Source: Bacillus sp. AFS029637 (GTDB taxonomy: Bacteria > Bacillota > Bacilli > Bacillales > Bacillaceae_G). Taken from it: 64,000 nucleotides of DNA. Shown here piece by piece: positions 1-8,934 of the stretch (position 1 is the stretch's first letter; each line of letters begins with the position of its first letter). The stretch is taken from contig NZ_NUPZ01000014.1 of NCBI RefSeq assembly GCF_002584985.1, forward strand, positions 35,899 to 99,898, given 5' to 3'. A program made the position numbers and the translations under genes. The notes beneath the pieces were generated by a model. The model was not told the DNA's origin, ran no database searches, and worked only from the letters and a program-made list of their open reading frames with translations.

Positions 1-875
1 TCTAGCGTAAACACAAGCTCCTTAACACTATGTACATCTATCCCATTTTCTACAAAGTGTTTATTCCAGCTACTTATAGACGCAATATCCATGCGACATA
101 GTAATCGTTCATCCTCTATACTCACTTCTCTTACCTCTGCAGCATCTTCTAGCATATCTTTCGCTTTTCCAATCGGCGTAACGATCCATTCTACGCGATC
201 ACTTGCTGTTTTAATTAGTTCTTCAATCGGTGCCACTGTAATCATTTTCCCTTTATGAATAATAGCAACACGATCGCATATCATTTGTACTTCACTTAGC
301 AAATGACTTGAAATAAACACACTCATATTTTCTTCTTTCACAAGCTTATGTATAAATTCCCTAAGTTCCCTAATTCCAGCTGGATCTAAACCATTCGTTG
401 GTTCATCTAATATAAGCAATTTAGGATTTCCAAGAAGCGCCTGTGCAATTCCAAGGCGTTGCTTCATACCAAGTGAGTATGTTTTTACTTTGTCATGAAT
501 TCTTTCGTCCAAATGAACCATTTTGGAAATTTCAATAATACGTTCATCTGATATATTACCTAGCATACGAGCGAATTGCTTTAAATTCTCCCATCCCGTT
601 AAATATGTATACAGCTCTGGGTTTTCAACGATACTTCCAATTTGGCGCATCGCTTCTCTGAAATTTTCCTTAATCGAATAACCACCGATAGAAATCGTAC
701 CCTCTGTCGCTTGAATCAACCCGACTAACATTCGAATGGTAGTCGTTTTCCCGGCACCATTTGGTCCTAGGAACCCAAAGACTTCTCCTTGCTTCACATC
801 AAAGGAAATATCCTCTACAAGTGTCTTCTTTCCAATTACCTTCTTCAAGTCTCGTACGGAAAGTATCGTCGTCAT
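1..875 (-). CDS. ABC transporter ATP-binding protein, 3' end outside the window
   Basis: This is the ATPase subunit of a membrane exporter of the BcrA/ABC-2 type. It starts at 875 (MTTILSVRDLKK). Walker A GPNGAGKTT lies near residues 37-45, the signature is SLGMKQ, Walker B is LLILDEPTNGLD and the H-loop is ISSHLL, all intact. About 291 codons are visible. The family is usually close to 300 residues, so only the C-terminus is missing. Its ATG overlaps the TGA of the upstream GDSL gene (ATGA, 4 bases), with a strong AAGGAGGG inside that gene, so the two are translationally coupled. The permease is probably just beyond the left edge. The substrate cannot be told; bacitracin-type and lantibiotic-type exporters look alike here. 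Confidence 0.9.
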   Translation of the reverse strand, partial: MTTILSVRDLKKVIGKKTLVEDISFDVKQGEVFGFLGPNGAGKTTTIRMLVGLIQATEGTISIGGYSIKENFREAMRQIGSIVENPELYTYLTGWENLKQFARMLGNISDERIIEISKMVHLDERIHDKVKTYSLGMKQRLGIAQALLGNPKLLILDEPTNGLDPAGIRELREFIHKLVKEENMSVFISSHLLSEVQMICDRVAIIHKGKMITVAPIEELIKTASDRVEWIVTPIGKAKDMLEDAAEVREVSIEDERLLCRMDIASISSWNKHFVENGIDVHSVKELVFTL

Positions 876-1681
876 TTTATCCCTCCTTGTTCTAGTTTTA
901 ATTTACTTGCAACATTTTGAACTAAACGTTCTGCCATATATGTGTAACCTACTTCATTCGGATGAAAATGATCAGAGTATAATAACTCTTTCCCGCGGTT
1001 TTGGAATAAATCAAATGTCGGTATAATATAAACATTTTTATCATTTAACGCTAATTTCTCTAAAGATGCATTCCAGTCCACAACAATGTTTGAAGACCCT
1101 TTTAAATCTTCTACATCTTCAAAAGGATTGTATAAACCGAGCCAAAAAATAGGACTATCTGTATTTAATTTACGAATTTCTTCTATAATTTTCTTCGCTT
1201 CATTTTGAAATGTCTCCGTATCAGGACGATACGTCTCTAAATCTATTTTTCCGATTGATTCCCAACCTGGAAATAGATCATTCCCACCAATCGTTAAAAC
1301 AATTACGTCTGCTTGCTTAATTGAATATTGAGCGCCACTACTCTCAATTTGTTTTAATAAATCAGGCATTTTTGCACCACTAACTGCTAAATTTGTTAAT
1401 GCAATTTTTTGCTTATAATCTTTTTGTAAATCCTCTTTCATTCGCCCAACATAGCCAATTCCTTCTTTATCACCAACGCCACGCGTTAATGAATCGCCTA
1501 AACTAACGATTTGTAACGTTCCCGTTTTCTTTTTCTCTTTTGCTACTACATCATTTTTCTTAATTAAATTTGAAGCTTTCGGATTTAATACATCATTTAC
1601 ACCTGAAACAAAGCCATATGCAAATAAACAGAAAGATGCAATTGTAATGAGTAGAATTACTTTTACTACTTTTGATCTCAT
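872..1681 (-). CDS. GDSL/SGNH-family lipase or esterase, membrane-anchored or secreted
   Basis: This is a predicted serine hydrolase of the SGNH superfamily, resembling B. subtilis YpmR. The four blocks are visible: GDSLTRGVGD with the nucleophile Ser, AVSGAKMPDLL with the Gly, TIGGNDLF with the Asn, and DHFHPNEVGY with the Asp/His pair. I chose the ATG at 1681 because AAGGGG lies 7-8 bases upstream. It gives MRSKVVKVILLITIASFCLFAYGF, a clean N-terminal signal or anchor segment; an in-frame start at 1753 would add 24 residues without a ribosome site. The protein therefore acts outside the membrane. It lies between a LacI regulator and an ABC ATPase on the same strand. The natural ester is unknown. 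Confidence 0.85.
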   Translation of the reverse strand: MRSKVVKVILLITIASFCLFAYGFVSGVNDVLNPKASNLIKKNDVVAKEKKKTGTLQIVSLGDSLTRGVGDKEGIGYVGRMKEDLQKDYKQKIALTNLAVSGAKMPDLLKQIESSGAQYSIKQADVIVLTIGGNDLFPGWESIGKIDLETYRPDTETFQNEAKKIIEEIRKLNTDSPIFWLGLYNPFEDVEDLKGSSNIVVDWNASLEKLALNDKNVYIIPTFDLFQNRGKELLYSDHFHPNEVGYTYMAERLVQNVASKLKLEQGGIK

Positions 1682-1763
1682 ATCAAAACCCCTTTTAGCC
1701 CTCATAGATTGTCCATAATTATACCAAACGAAATTTTGAAAAGCGATTTTCACCCCTTCTCAA

Positions 1764-2741
1764 TTATGTCGTTTCTCTATCTACTAACTCTGGTAATAAC
1801 TCTATATGCTTCACATCTAACTTCTCTTCATTAACCTTTTCATATAATAATTCAAACGCCTTTACTCCAACATTTTTACTAGGATGTGAAATCGTTGTTA
1901 TACCTAATATATTTGCCACCTCTTGATCATCGCACCCGATAATCGTAATATCCTCTGGAATACGAATGCCTTGTTTTTTCGCTTCTGTTACCATCCCCGC
2001 TGCAATATGGTTGCAAGATACAAGAAACGCCGTCGGTTTTACAGACATGCAAGCCCACTCCCTGACTACATTACGTCCATCTTCTACTGTAAAACATCCT
2101 TTAAACTTCCAATGATCTAGTGATGTTACCATAATCTGCTCAAGCGAATCTTCATACGCTTTTTTTCTTCTTTCGCTATTTATACTATTACTTCTTCCGA
2201 TGCAATACCCAATACGTGTATGCCCAGCATCTATTAAGCTTTTCATCCCTTGTGAGAACACTTTATAGTAATCAATATGTACACTGGAAATATATTTTGA
2301 ATCTATTTCTTCACACGTAACAATTGGACCAAATTTCGTATATTCTTCAAGCTTCTCCTTACTATTCGCCCGAGAACATATAATAACCCCATCAAGTTTC
2401 TTCATTTTTAACATGTGCAAAATTTCTAATTCTCTTTCCTCACTATAGTTCGTCTGACAAAGCATCATATTATAATTTTTCTTTGCGGTTTCCTTTGATA
2501 TCCCCTCAATAATAGCGCTATAATATTGATCATTTACGTGTGGTAATAGCACTCCAATTACATTCGTTTTTCCTTTCACTAAATGAATCGCATTCACATT
2601 TTGCGTATAATTTAATTCTTCGATAATCGCTAAAATTTCTTTTCGCTTTTGTTCATTTACGTACGGATGATTATTCAGTACACGTGAAACAGTCGAAACA
2701 GATACCCCAGCAAGCTCAGCAATCTTTCTTATATTCGTCAT
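1764..2741 (-). CDS. LacI-family transcriptional regulator, CcpB-like
   Basis: This is a DNA-binding regulator of 325 residues with the standard LacI plan: an N-terminal helix-turn-helix (NIRKIAELAGVSVSTVSRVL, about residues 3-22), a hinge helix near 50-60, and a periplasmic-binding-protein-like effector domain from about 60. The N-terminus (VSVSTVSRVLNNHPYV) closely resembles B. subtilis CcpB as I remember it, but the effector is not evident. GGGGAG lies 6 bases before the ATG. It is divergent from the YczE-type gene and upstream, on the same strand, of the GDSL gene (82-base gap), so those are plausible targets. Codons 15-20 overlap a near-match to parS (see rejected items). Confidence 0.85.
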   Translation of the reverse strand: MTNIRKIAELAGVSVSTVSRVLNNHPYVNEQKRKEILAIIEELNYTQNVNAIHLVKGKTNVIGVLLPHVNDQYYSAIIEGISKETAKKNYNMMLCQTNYSEERELEILHMLKMKKLDGVIICSRANSKEKLEEYTKFGPIVTCEEIDSKYISSVHIDYYKVFSQGMKSLIDAGHTRIGYCIGRSNSINSERRKKAYEDSLEQIMVTSLDHWKFKGCFTVEDGRNVVREWACMSVKPTAFLVSCNHIAAGMVTEAKKQGIRIPEDITIIGCDDQEVANILGITTISHPSKNVGVKAFELLYEKVNEEKLDVKHIELLPELVDRETT

Positions 2742-2772
2742 CTCATTCTCCCCTTCTCACAAAAATTCTCAC

Positions 2773-2801
2773 TTGACCTGGTAAGCTTTCCACAATATAT
2801 C
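2773..2801 (+). promoter_or_regulatory. Candidate sigma-A promoter for the YczE-type gene
   Basis: TTGACC at 2773-2778, a 17-base spacer, then TATATC at 2796-2801, about 38 bases before the start codon. The -35 is close to consensus and the -10 is weaker. The site lies in the 97-base divergent region shared with the LacI regulator. Confidence 0.5.
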
Positions 2802-2838
2802 CTTTCCTAGCAAATACATTTAGAAAGGATATACAACT

Positions 2839-3465
2839 ATGCTTCGATTCAAATTAGAATATATATTTTTCATTGGCGGTTTACTCATTCTCTCCATCGG
2901 CATTAATATGATGACAACAATTACTTCCTTTGGACTTAGCCCTTATGATTCCTTCTTTATTGCACTATATCAAAATTTCGGGATAAGTATTGGTTTTTGG
3001 ATTTTCATGATTAATTTTGCATTTACACTTATCGTACTCTTTTGGAATAAAAAACAAATTACTATCGGCACAATTGTAACGATGATTCTTATTTCTCTTT
3101 TTGTTGATTGGATTGGTTCCATTACAACTATTATGGACGCTATCCGCTCTCTTCCAAAATATATAACACTTATTTGTGGAAATCTATTCGTCGGATCTGG
3201 CATTGGTCTTTACGTCTCCACAAACCTTTGCGCAGCACCTCAAGAAGCTTTCGTTTTAACGGTTGCTGAGAAGAAAAAATGGACATTTAGAAAAACAGAA
3301 ATTTCATTAGCTTTTTTATTTTTAACGTTAAGTTTCTTATTAGATGGTCCTATTTATTTCGGTACAATTATCTTGTCCTTTACAACTGGCTGGATTATTC
3401 AAGCATTCATTCAAATCGGCACGCAAATTTTAAACAAAGAAGAACCTATTAAGCAAGCTGCTTAA
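2839..3465 (+). CDS. YczE/YyaS/YitT-type integral membrane protein
   Basis: This is a 208-residue polytopic protein with about five hydrophobic segments (for example IFFIGGLLILSIGINM and TIVTMILISLFVDWIG). The phrase SIGINMMTTITSFGLSPYD and the later STNLCAAPQEAFVLTVAEK fit the YczE/YyaS/YitT membrane family. No biochemical function is established for this subgroup that I can name. AAAGGA precedes the ATG. The stop codon sits inside the hairpin 3442-3472. It is transcribed divergently from the LacI regulator, which may control it. Confidence 0.75.
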   Translation: MLRFKLEYIFFIGGLLILSIGINMMTTITSFGLSPYDSFFIALYQNFGISIGFWIFMINFAFTLIVLFWNKKQITIGTIVTMILISLFVDWIGSITTIMDAIRSLPKYITLICGNLFVGSGIGLYVSTNLCAAPQEAFVLTVAEKKKWTFRKTEISLAFLFLTLSFLLDGPIYFGTIILSFTTGWIIQAFIQIGTQILNKEEPIKQAA

Positions 3466-3476
3466 TAGGTTCCTTC
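3442..3476. terminator. Intrinsic terminator between convergent yczE-type and hom genes
   Basis: A 14-bp perfect stem (GAACCTATTAAGCA / TGCTTAATAGGTTC) with a 3-base loop, followed by a T-rich stretch on the plus strand. The stop codon of the YczE-type gene lies in the stem. The same hairpin could serve the hom mRNA on the other strand. Confidence 0.7.
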
Positions 3477-3495
3477 TGTTTTATGATAAGAGATA

Positions 3496-4791
3496 CTACT
3501 TAGCGTCCCCTTCAATTCGGTAATTTGCTTTCACACAATCTATTTCTTCATACCCTTGCAATGTATGTAGAATATAATCATAATCCGCAAGAGAAGCTCG
3601 ATGCGTTACAATTACAATCTCTGCTTTTCCTTTCTCTTCAAGCGGCATTTGAATAATCTTTTCAAAACTAACGCCACGCTCAGAGAACAATGATGTAATT
3701 TTTGCAAATACACCAATCTCGTCTTTTACATGCAGTCTTAAAAACTTCTTCACAACAATTTCATCTGGCTCTTTTAATACCTTTTTATACTGCGGTGATA
3801 CCGCACTATTTCCGTTTACACCTAACCTAATATTTTGCATTACAGCTACTAAATCTGAAACAACAGCTGTTGCCGTTGGTAAACTTCCTGCACCTGGACC
3901 ATAAAACATTGTTTCCCCAACTGCTTCACCATACACATATACAGCGTTATATTCGTTTTGCACAGCTGCAAGAGGATGTGTATTTGGAAGTAACGTTGGT
4001 TCAACTGTAACCTCTAATTTTTCACCATCTCGCTTTGCAAGACCAATTAATTTAATTGTATAGCCTAAGCTCTTACTATATTCAATATCTTCTGCTGTAA
4101 TAGAAGTGATTCCTTTTACTTTCACATCTCCAAGCTCTACATTTGTAGAGAAACCGAGGGTAGCTAAAATCGTCATTTTTCTTGCCGCATCTAAACCTTC
4201 TACATCTGATGTTGGATCTGCTTCTGCAAATCCAAGTTGTTGGGCTTCTTTTAACACGTCGTTATATGCTCTCCCTTCATCTGACATTTTCGTCAAAATA
4301 AAATTTGTCGTTCCATTTACAATTCCCATCACTTTCGTAATAAGATCTGAAGAAAGTCCCTCTACGATACTTCGTAAAATCGGAATTCCCCCGGCTACAC
4401 TAGCTTCATAAAACAGATCTGCCTTATTAGCTTTTGCTACCGCTAAGAGTTCCGCCCCATGTAACGCCATTAAATCTTTATTGGCAGTCACAACATGCTT
4501 CCCGCTTTGTAAAGCTTGCAAAATATATGCCTTTGCATCATCAATGCCACCCATCACTTCGATGACCACATCAATATTTGGATTATCTAAAATTTCATTT
4601 GCATTTTGTGTTAGTAGAGTAGAAGGTACCTCAACCTCCCTCTCTTTCTCAATGTTTTGTACTAGTACTTTCGTTACTTTTACAGGACAACCTACTTGAT
4701 GTATAAGTCGTTCTTGATGATCTGTAATAATACGAACTACACCACTACCAACTGTCCCAAGACCTAATAAACCCACTTGAATTTCTTTCAT
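3496..4791 (-). CDS. hom: Homoserine dehydrogenase
   Basis: This enzyme reduces aspartate semialdehyde to homoserine with NAD(P)H, at the branch to methionine and threonine. The dinucleotide-binding motif GLLGLGTVGSG is at residues 8-18, VVTANKDLMALHG follows in the first half, and the substrate-domain stretch NGTTNFILTKM comes next. A C-terminal ACT domain (about 350-425, RLHVKDEIGVFAKITSLFS) implies end-product control. I chose ATG 4791 because GAGGGG lies upstream; the longer frame would need a TTG six codons earlier. The length of 431 residues is normal. It lies 136 bases downstream of metA on the same strand, with its own candidate promoter, so it probably feeds the methionine branch. 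Confidence 0.95.
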   Translation of the reverse strand: MKEIQVGLLGLGTVGSGVVRIITDHQERLIHQVGCPVKVTKVLVQNIEKEREVEVPSTLLTQNANEILDNPNIDVVIEVMGGIDDAKAYILQALQSGKHVVTANKDLMALHGAELLAVAKANKADLFYEASVAGGIPILRSIVEGLSSDLITKVMGIVNGTTNFILTKMSDEGRAYNDVLKEAQQLGFAEADPTSDVEGLDAARKMTILATLGFSTNVELGDVKVKGITSITAEDIEYSKSLGYTIKLIGLAKRDGEKLEVTVEPTLLPNTHPLAAVQNEYNAVYVYGEAVGETMFYGPGAGSLPTATAVVSDLVAVMQNIRLGVNGNSAVSPQYKKVLKEPDEIVVKKFLRLHVKDEIGVFAKITSLFSERGVSFEKIIQMPLEEKGKAEIVIVTHRASLADYDYILHTLQGYEEIDCVKANYRIEGDAK

Positions 4792-4827
4792 AGTACTGTC
4801 ACCCCTCAAAAATTGTGTTTAGATGAA

Positions 4828-4856
4828 ATTATATGAGTAAAAAAACTGAAAAACAA
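4828..4856 (-). promoter_or_regulatory. Candidate promoter for hom
   Basis: On the minus strand: TTGTTT (4856-4851), a 17-base spacer, and a perfect TATAAT (4833-4828), 36 bases before the hom start. The weak -35 suggests low or regulated expression. It would let hom be transcribed apart from the SAM-riboswitch-controlled metY-metA. Confidence 0.45.
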
Positions 4857-4927
4857 TGTATTTTGAACATTCGGAAAAATATAAGTTAATCTTTACAAAG
4901 AAAACGTTGCCACGTGTTACACAATCT

Positions 4928-5833
4928 TTATAATATATAAGGGGTTTCTTGATACACGTAATAATTCAACCAATTTGAGAATAATAGATTTCCATGACTT
5001 CTCCATCTAACAAGTGGTTTCTCATCTGGATTATTATGTTTGAAATAATTTTTTGGCACATCAATATTTAACCCTTTTTGCTGATCTCTTTCGTATTCCT
5101 GCTTTAACGTATCGCAACTATATTCACTATGCCCAAGCGCAAACACTTGCTTCCCCTCTTGCCCAATAACAAGGTGAACACCCGCTTCTTCAGAGCTTGC
5201 TAATAATGTTAATTCTTTCACTCCTCTAATGTCACTCTCTCGCACTTCTGTATGACGAGAGTGCGGAGCAAAAAATAACTCATCAAAGCCTTGTAACAGT
5301 TTCACATGTTGCTCACAGACTTCATGTTCAAATACCCCGAACATTTTTTCCTTAAGAGGATACTTCGGGACACCATAATGATGATACAAACCAGCTTGTG
5401 CTCCCCAGCAAATATGAAGCGTGGATGTTACATTCACTTTTGAATACTCCATAATACGTTTAAGCTCTTCCCAATAATCTACTTCCTCAAAGGAAAGGGT
5501 CTCAACTGGCGCTCCCGTAATAATGAGCCCATCAAACTTTTCATTTTCAATATCACGAAATGTTTTATAAAAGCTTGTTAAATGCTCTTGCGCAACATTA
5601 CGAGATAGGTGCGATTCCATATGGAGTAAATGAACATCTAATTGCAACGGTGTATTTCCAATTAAACGAAGTAATTGCGCCTCTGTTTCTTGCTTTGTAG
5701 GCATTAAATTTAATATAGCAATTTTCAAGGCACGTATATCTTGTGTTTCTGCCCGCTCCTTCGTCATCACAAATATATTTTCTTTTTGCAACACTTTGCG
5801 AGCTGGTAAATCTTTATCAATTATGATTGGCAT
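4928..5833 (-). CDS. metA: Homoserine O-acetyltransferase, MetA type
   Basis: This enzyme acylates homoserine, the committed step of methionine synthesis. It is a 301-residue class-I amidotransferase-fold enzyme. Visible residues are the nucleophile Cys142 ([10 protein letters not shown]), His235 and Glu237 (GHSEY). Residue 111 is Glu ([14 protein letters not shown]). In this family Glu111 marks acetyl-CoA use and Gly111 succinyl-CoA use, as shown for the B. cereus enzyme. So despite its common name, homoserine O-succinyltransferase, this should make O-acetylhomoserine, the substrate of the adjacent MetY. The start overlaps the end of metY by 17 bases with GGAGG inside metY, so the pair is coupled. 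Confidence 0.95.
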   Translation of the reverse strand: MPIIIDKDLPARKVLQKENIFVMTKERAETQDIRALKIAILNLMPTKQETEAQLLRLIGNTPLQLDVHLLHMESHLSRNVAQEHLTSFYKTFRDIENEKFDGLIITGAPVETLSFEEVDYWEELKRIMEYSKVNVTSTLHICWGAQAGLYHHYGVPKYPLKEKMFGVFEHEVCEQHVKLLQGFDELFFAPHSRHTEVRESDIRGVKELTLLASSEEAGVHLVIGQEGKQVFALGHSEYSCDTLKQEYERDQQKGLNIDVPKNYFKHNNPDEKPLVRWRSHGNLLFSNWLNYYVYQETPYIL

Positions 5834-7115
5834 GTTGTTTGCCTCCGATTAATGCTGTTTCTAAATCGGCAATAATATCAGAAGCATCTTCTATGCCAAC
5901 CGATAAACGAATTAAATCCGATGTAACACCGGCCAAACGTTGATCTTCCGCACTTAATTGTCTATGCGTCGTACTAGCAGGATGTATAACGCAAGTTCGT
6001 GCATCAGCTACATGCGTTACGAGGGTTGCTAGTTTCACATTTGCGATAAATTCTTTTGCCGCTTCTACCCCACCTTTAATACCGAAAGTTAAAACACCAC
6101 TAGCACCTTTTTTCAAATATTTTTGTGCTAATGAATAGTTTTCATTACTATCTAGTCCCGGATAATTTACCCATTCAATACGCTCATGGTTAGCAAGCCA
6201 CTTAGCAACTGCTAGAGCATTCTCACTATGACGCTCCATGCGTAAATGCAATGTTTCTAAGCCAATATTGCTAATATACGCATTGAATGGGCTCATACAG
6301 TTTCCGTAGTCTCTTAGTAATTGAACACGTGCTTTTACAATATAAGCTGCTGCTCCAAAATTTTGAACGTAACTTACGCCGTGATAACTTGGATCTGGTT
6401 CAACAAGCTCAGGATATTTTCCATTTGTCCAATCAAAGTTTCCTCCATCAATAACAATGCCACCTAAAGAGCTTGCATGCCCATCAATATATTTCGTCGT
6501 AGAATGAACGATAATATTTGCTCCATGTTCAAACGCTTGGCATAAATACGGAGTCGCTAATGTATTATCAACGATAAAAGGTACCTCCAACTCTTTAGCT
6601 GCATCTGAAAACTCTTTAAAATTCAAAACGTTCATTGCTGGATTTCCTAATGATTCTGCGTAGACGAGTTTCGTCTTATTGTTAGCAAGTGCTACAATTT
6701 CGTCAGCTGTTAAATTTGGATTAAAGAACGTAACATCAATGCCCAGCTTACGTAAACTTACTCCAAATAAATTAAACGTTCCCCCGTAAACTGTTGAAGA
6801 ACAAAGAAGATGATCTCCACTACTACAAATATTTAAAACTGCGAGCATAATTGCCGCTTGCCCAGAGGCAGTTGCAACAGCTCCTACACCGCCTTCTAAA
6901 TCTGATAACTTTTGTTCAAATGCAGCTAGTGTGGGATTCCCAATACGTGTATAAATATAGCCCTCTGCCTCTAAGTTAAATAATGCCGCTAAATCATCCG
7001 ACGTATCGTATTTATACGTTGTACTTTGATAAAGCGGTAGAACGCGTGGCTCACCATTCTTTGGCGTATAGCCACCTTGCACACAAATTGTTCCCTTTCC
7101 CCATGATTCTCCCAT
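5817..7115 (-). CDS. metY: O-acetylhomoserine sulfhydrylase (aminocarboxypropyltransferase)
   Basis: This is a PLP enzyme that replaces the acetyl group of O-acetylhomoserine with sulfide or a thiol, giving homocysteine. It is 432 residues long, typical for the MetY branch of the Cys/Met-metabolism family. The PLP lysine lies in [17 protein letters not shown] (near 208), and [16 protein letters not shown] and SLGNPAMN are family landmarks. The ATG at 7115 follows GGAAGGAG. It is the first gene after the SAM riboswitch and terminator, and is translationally coupled to metA. Direct sulfhydrylation fits a MetA that makes O-acetylhomoserine. Confidence 0.95.
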   Translation of the reverse strand: MGESWGKGTICVQGGYTPKNGEPRVLPLYQSTTYKYDTSDDLAALFNLEAEGYIYTRIGNPTLAAFEQKLSDLEGGVGAVATASGQAAIMLAVLNICSSGDHLLCSSTVYGGTFNLFGVSLRKLGIDVTFFNPNLTADEIVALANNKTKLVYAESLGNPAMNVLNFKEFSDAAKELEVPFIVDNTLATPYLCQAFEHGANIIVHSTTKYIDGHASSLGGIVIDGGNFDWTNGKYPELVEPDPSYHGVSYVQNFGAAAYIVKARVQLLRDYGNCMSPFNAYISNIGLETLHLRMERHSENALAVAKWLANHERIEWVNYPGLDSNENYSLAQKYLKKGASGVLTFGIKGGVEAAKEFIANVKLATLVTHVADARTCVIHPASTTHRQLSAEDQRLAGVTSDLIRLSVGIEDASDIIADLETALIGGKQHANHN

Positions 7116-7140
7116 CTCTCATTCTCCTTCCTTTTTATGC

Positions 7141-7185
7141 AAAATAAAAAACTGCTCCTTTCCTAAATAAGAAAGAAGCAGTTTG
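7141..7185 (-). terminator. Expression-platform terminator of the S-box leader
   Basis: On the minus strand a 14-base stem (AAACTGCTTCTTTC / GGAAAGGAGCAGTT, one or two mismatches) is followed by TTTTTTATTTT, placed between the SAM aptamer and the metY ribosome site. When S-adenosylmethionine is bound this should form and stop transcription of metY-metA. Confidence 0.85.
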
Positions 7186-7208
7186 AAAACACGCTCTAAA
7201 ATCTCTTT

Positions 7209-7309
7209 CTTATCTCTCAGGGCTATTACCTGCAGGATTTGGCACAATTCCGTTATTCGGCTGTTGCCAAGGTTTCATCGGGCCTGTCCCTCCACCTTTT
7301 CTTGATAAG
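7209..7309 (-). promoter_or_regulatory. SAM-I riboswitch (S-box) upstream of metY-metA
   Basis: Read on the minus strand, the leader opens with CTTATCAAGAAAAGGTGGAG, continues with GGCCCGATGAAACCTTGGCA, TGCCAAATCCTGCAGG, and closes with CCCTGAGAGATAAG, which pairs with the start to form P1. These are the conserved blocks of the SAM-I class. It is followed by the terminator at 7141-7185. Expected outcome: metY-metA are off when S-adenosylmethionine is plentiful. Confidence 0.95.
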
Positions 7310-7327
7310 ACTATGCAATTACCGTTG

Positions 7328-7356
7328 ATTTTATAGCAATAATTTCCTAATGTCAA
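7328..7356 (-). promoter_or_regulatory. Sigma-A promoter of the metY-metA operon
   Basis: On the minus strand: TTGACA (7356-7351), a 17-base spacer, TAAAAT (7333-7328), about 19 bases before the first base of the SAM aptamer. A perfect -35 and five of six -10 bases. Confidence 0.7.
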
Positions 7357-7634
7357 TCTGTTTTTCTGAATGTTCTAAAATAAACGTCAACATTTCCATA
7401 TAAAACAACAAAAGAAGTATATTCCATATTTATTCAAAAAAGACCTTTAAAAAATCCCAATCAATATATAGAATTAAATAAGTGGTTTAACTTATAGGAC
7501 CCAAGCTCTAATGAAATCCCAATATATATGTTGAATAAGCCAACCTCTCACAAAGATACTATATATATTCCATTCATTTCACACTAGCATATATAATCCT
7601 TTCTCTATTACAACTTACATAACGGAGGTATAAC
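7357..7634. other. Intergenic region with no recognised element
   Basis: This AT-rich stretch lies between the met operon promoter and the ClC-like gene. I see the GGAGG ribosome site at 7624-7628 and several TATATA-like strings but no confident promoter, repeat or structured RNA. Confidence 0.5.
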
Positions 7635-8864
7635 ATGACAAATAAAAAGGACATGCACTATATACTCGCTCTATATGGCATTCTTTTAGGCTCTATAGTA
7701 GGGGCTACAGTTTGGTTATTTTTAGTTACGCTAAATATCGGAATCCACTTTATTTGGGGATATTTACCTAACATTTTCTCTTCTCCCCCTTATTACACTC
7801 TTTGTGTAACAATCATCGGTGGTATCCTCGTTGGTTTAACACAAAAATACTTCGGTACATATCCACGTCTCATGCCAGAAGTAATGGGGGAATATAAAAA
7901 AACAGGTAGAATTGAATACCGTTTTGTACATAAAGCTACTTTAACTGCGCTTATTGTTTTAATATTTGGAGCTAGCCTCGGTCCAGAGGCAGCACTTGTC
8001 GGAATTATCGGCGGACTTTGTACATGGGTAGGGGATCGCTTTAACTTCGCTTTAAAGGGAATGAACGAACTAACAGAAGTTGGAATTGGTGCTACTTTAA
8101 GCGTCATTTTTAATGCACCATTATTCGGTTATTTAGCTCCGAATGAAAATGAGGGTGAACAAATTGCCGGGTTTTCTAAAAGAAAGAAAGCAATTGTATA
8201 TTTAACTACTACTTTTGCTGGTTTTTCCGTTTATTTATTGCTTAGTAAACTCGATAATCGTGGATCCTTTATTGTTGATTTTGGGGAAGGATCCCTTTCA
8301 ATCAATGAATGGATCGCCTTTCTCCCTCTTACTTGCATCGGTGCTCTCGTTGGTTTCTTGTATTTCAAAGTAGAATTTACACTAGAGAAAATCATCCATC
8401 CTTTCCGCGAATACAAACTAACACTTGGAATTATAGGTGGTATTTTATTAGGAATCGCGGGTACTTTTCTCCCATACACATTATTTTCAGGGGAACATCA
8501 ATTAAAAGATTTAGTTGTTGAATGGACTCATTTATCTTTTTGGGTATTACTTCTTTCAGGAGTTTTAAAATTATGCATTACTGCCGTTTGTTTAAATACA
8601 GGTTGGCGCGGCGGACATATTTTCCCAATTATATTTTCTGGGTCAAGTATCGGATTCGCGATGGCTTCAATACTTCCTATAGATCCAATCGCATCTGTGG
8701 CTATCGTCACAACAGCTATTTCAAGCTATGCGTTAAGAAAACCGATAGCTATAACATTGCTATTACTTATGTTTTTCCCGCTCAATTTACTATTGCCAAT
8801 GCTCGGCGCAGCAGCTATCGGTAATGCATTTCCGCTTCCTAAACATAACGAAGCTACAGATTAA
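7635..8864 (+). CDS. ClC-family chloride channel/antiporter-like protein, divergent
   Basis: This is a 409-residue multi-span membrane protein of the ClC fold. Landmarks are GASLGPEAALVG (residues 112-123), matching the ClC selectivity-filter region, and GWRGGHIFP (about 327-335), matching the GxFxP loop. In canonical transporters the filter reads GREGP with a gating glutamate before GP; here that position is Leu (SLGP) and a Glu follows instead. That suggests altered gating or coupling and is worth checking by alignment. GGAGG precedes the ATG. It stands alone, with a terminator after it. The ion and direction cannot be told from sequence. Confidence 0.8.
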   Translation: MTNKKDMHYILALYGILLGSIVGATVWLFLVTLNIGIHFIWGYLPNIFSSPPYYTLCVTIIGGILVGLTQKYFGTYPRLMPEVMGEYKKTGRIEYRFVHKATLTALIVLIFGASLGPEAALVGIIGGLCTWVGDRFNFALKGMNELTEVGIGATLSVIFNAPLFGYLAPNENEGEQIAGFSKRKKAIVYLTTTFAGFSVYLLLSKLDNRGSFIVDFGEGSLSINEWIAFLPLTCIGALVGFLYFKVEFTLEKIIHPFREYKLTLGIIGGILLGIAGTFLPYTLFSGEHQLKDLVVEWTHLSFWVLLLSGVLKLCITAVCLNTGWRGGHIFPIIFSGSSIGFAMASILPIDPIASVAIVTTAISSYALRKPIAITLLLLMFFPLNLLLPMLGAAAIGNAFPLPKHNEATD

Positions 8865-8877
8865 TAAAAATATAAAA

Positions 8878-8909
8878 AAACAGCATTAACATAAACGTTA
8901 ATGCTGTTT
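8878..8909. terminator. Bidirectional terminator between the ClC-like gene and azoR
   Basis: A 13-bp perfect stem (AAACAGCATTAAC / GTTAATGCTGTTT) with a 6-base loop lies between convergent genes. It is followed by TTTCTTT on the plus strand and a long T-rich run on the minus strand, where it should be strongest, ending azoR. Confidence 0.8.
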
Positions 8910-8934
8910 CTTTGAGTGACGATTATAATTTCAA

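Noticed and set aside
2676-2691. Second parS-like sequence CAGTACACGTGAAACA inside the LacI-type gene
   Set aside because: It matches the conserved core but has three mismatches in the left arm and lies in the codons of the helix-turn-helix, so chance and coding constraint explain it.
4898-4914. CACGTG-centred sequence between metA and hom as a parS site
   Set aside because: Outside the CACGTG core it departs from the consensus at about four positions.
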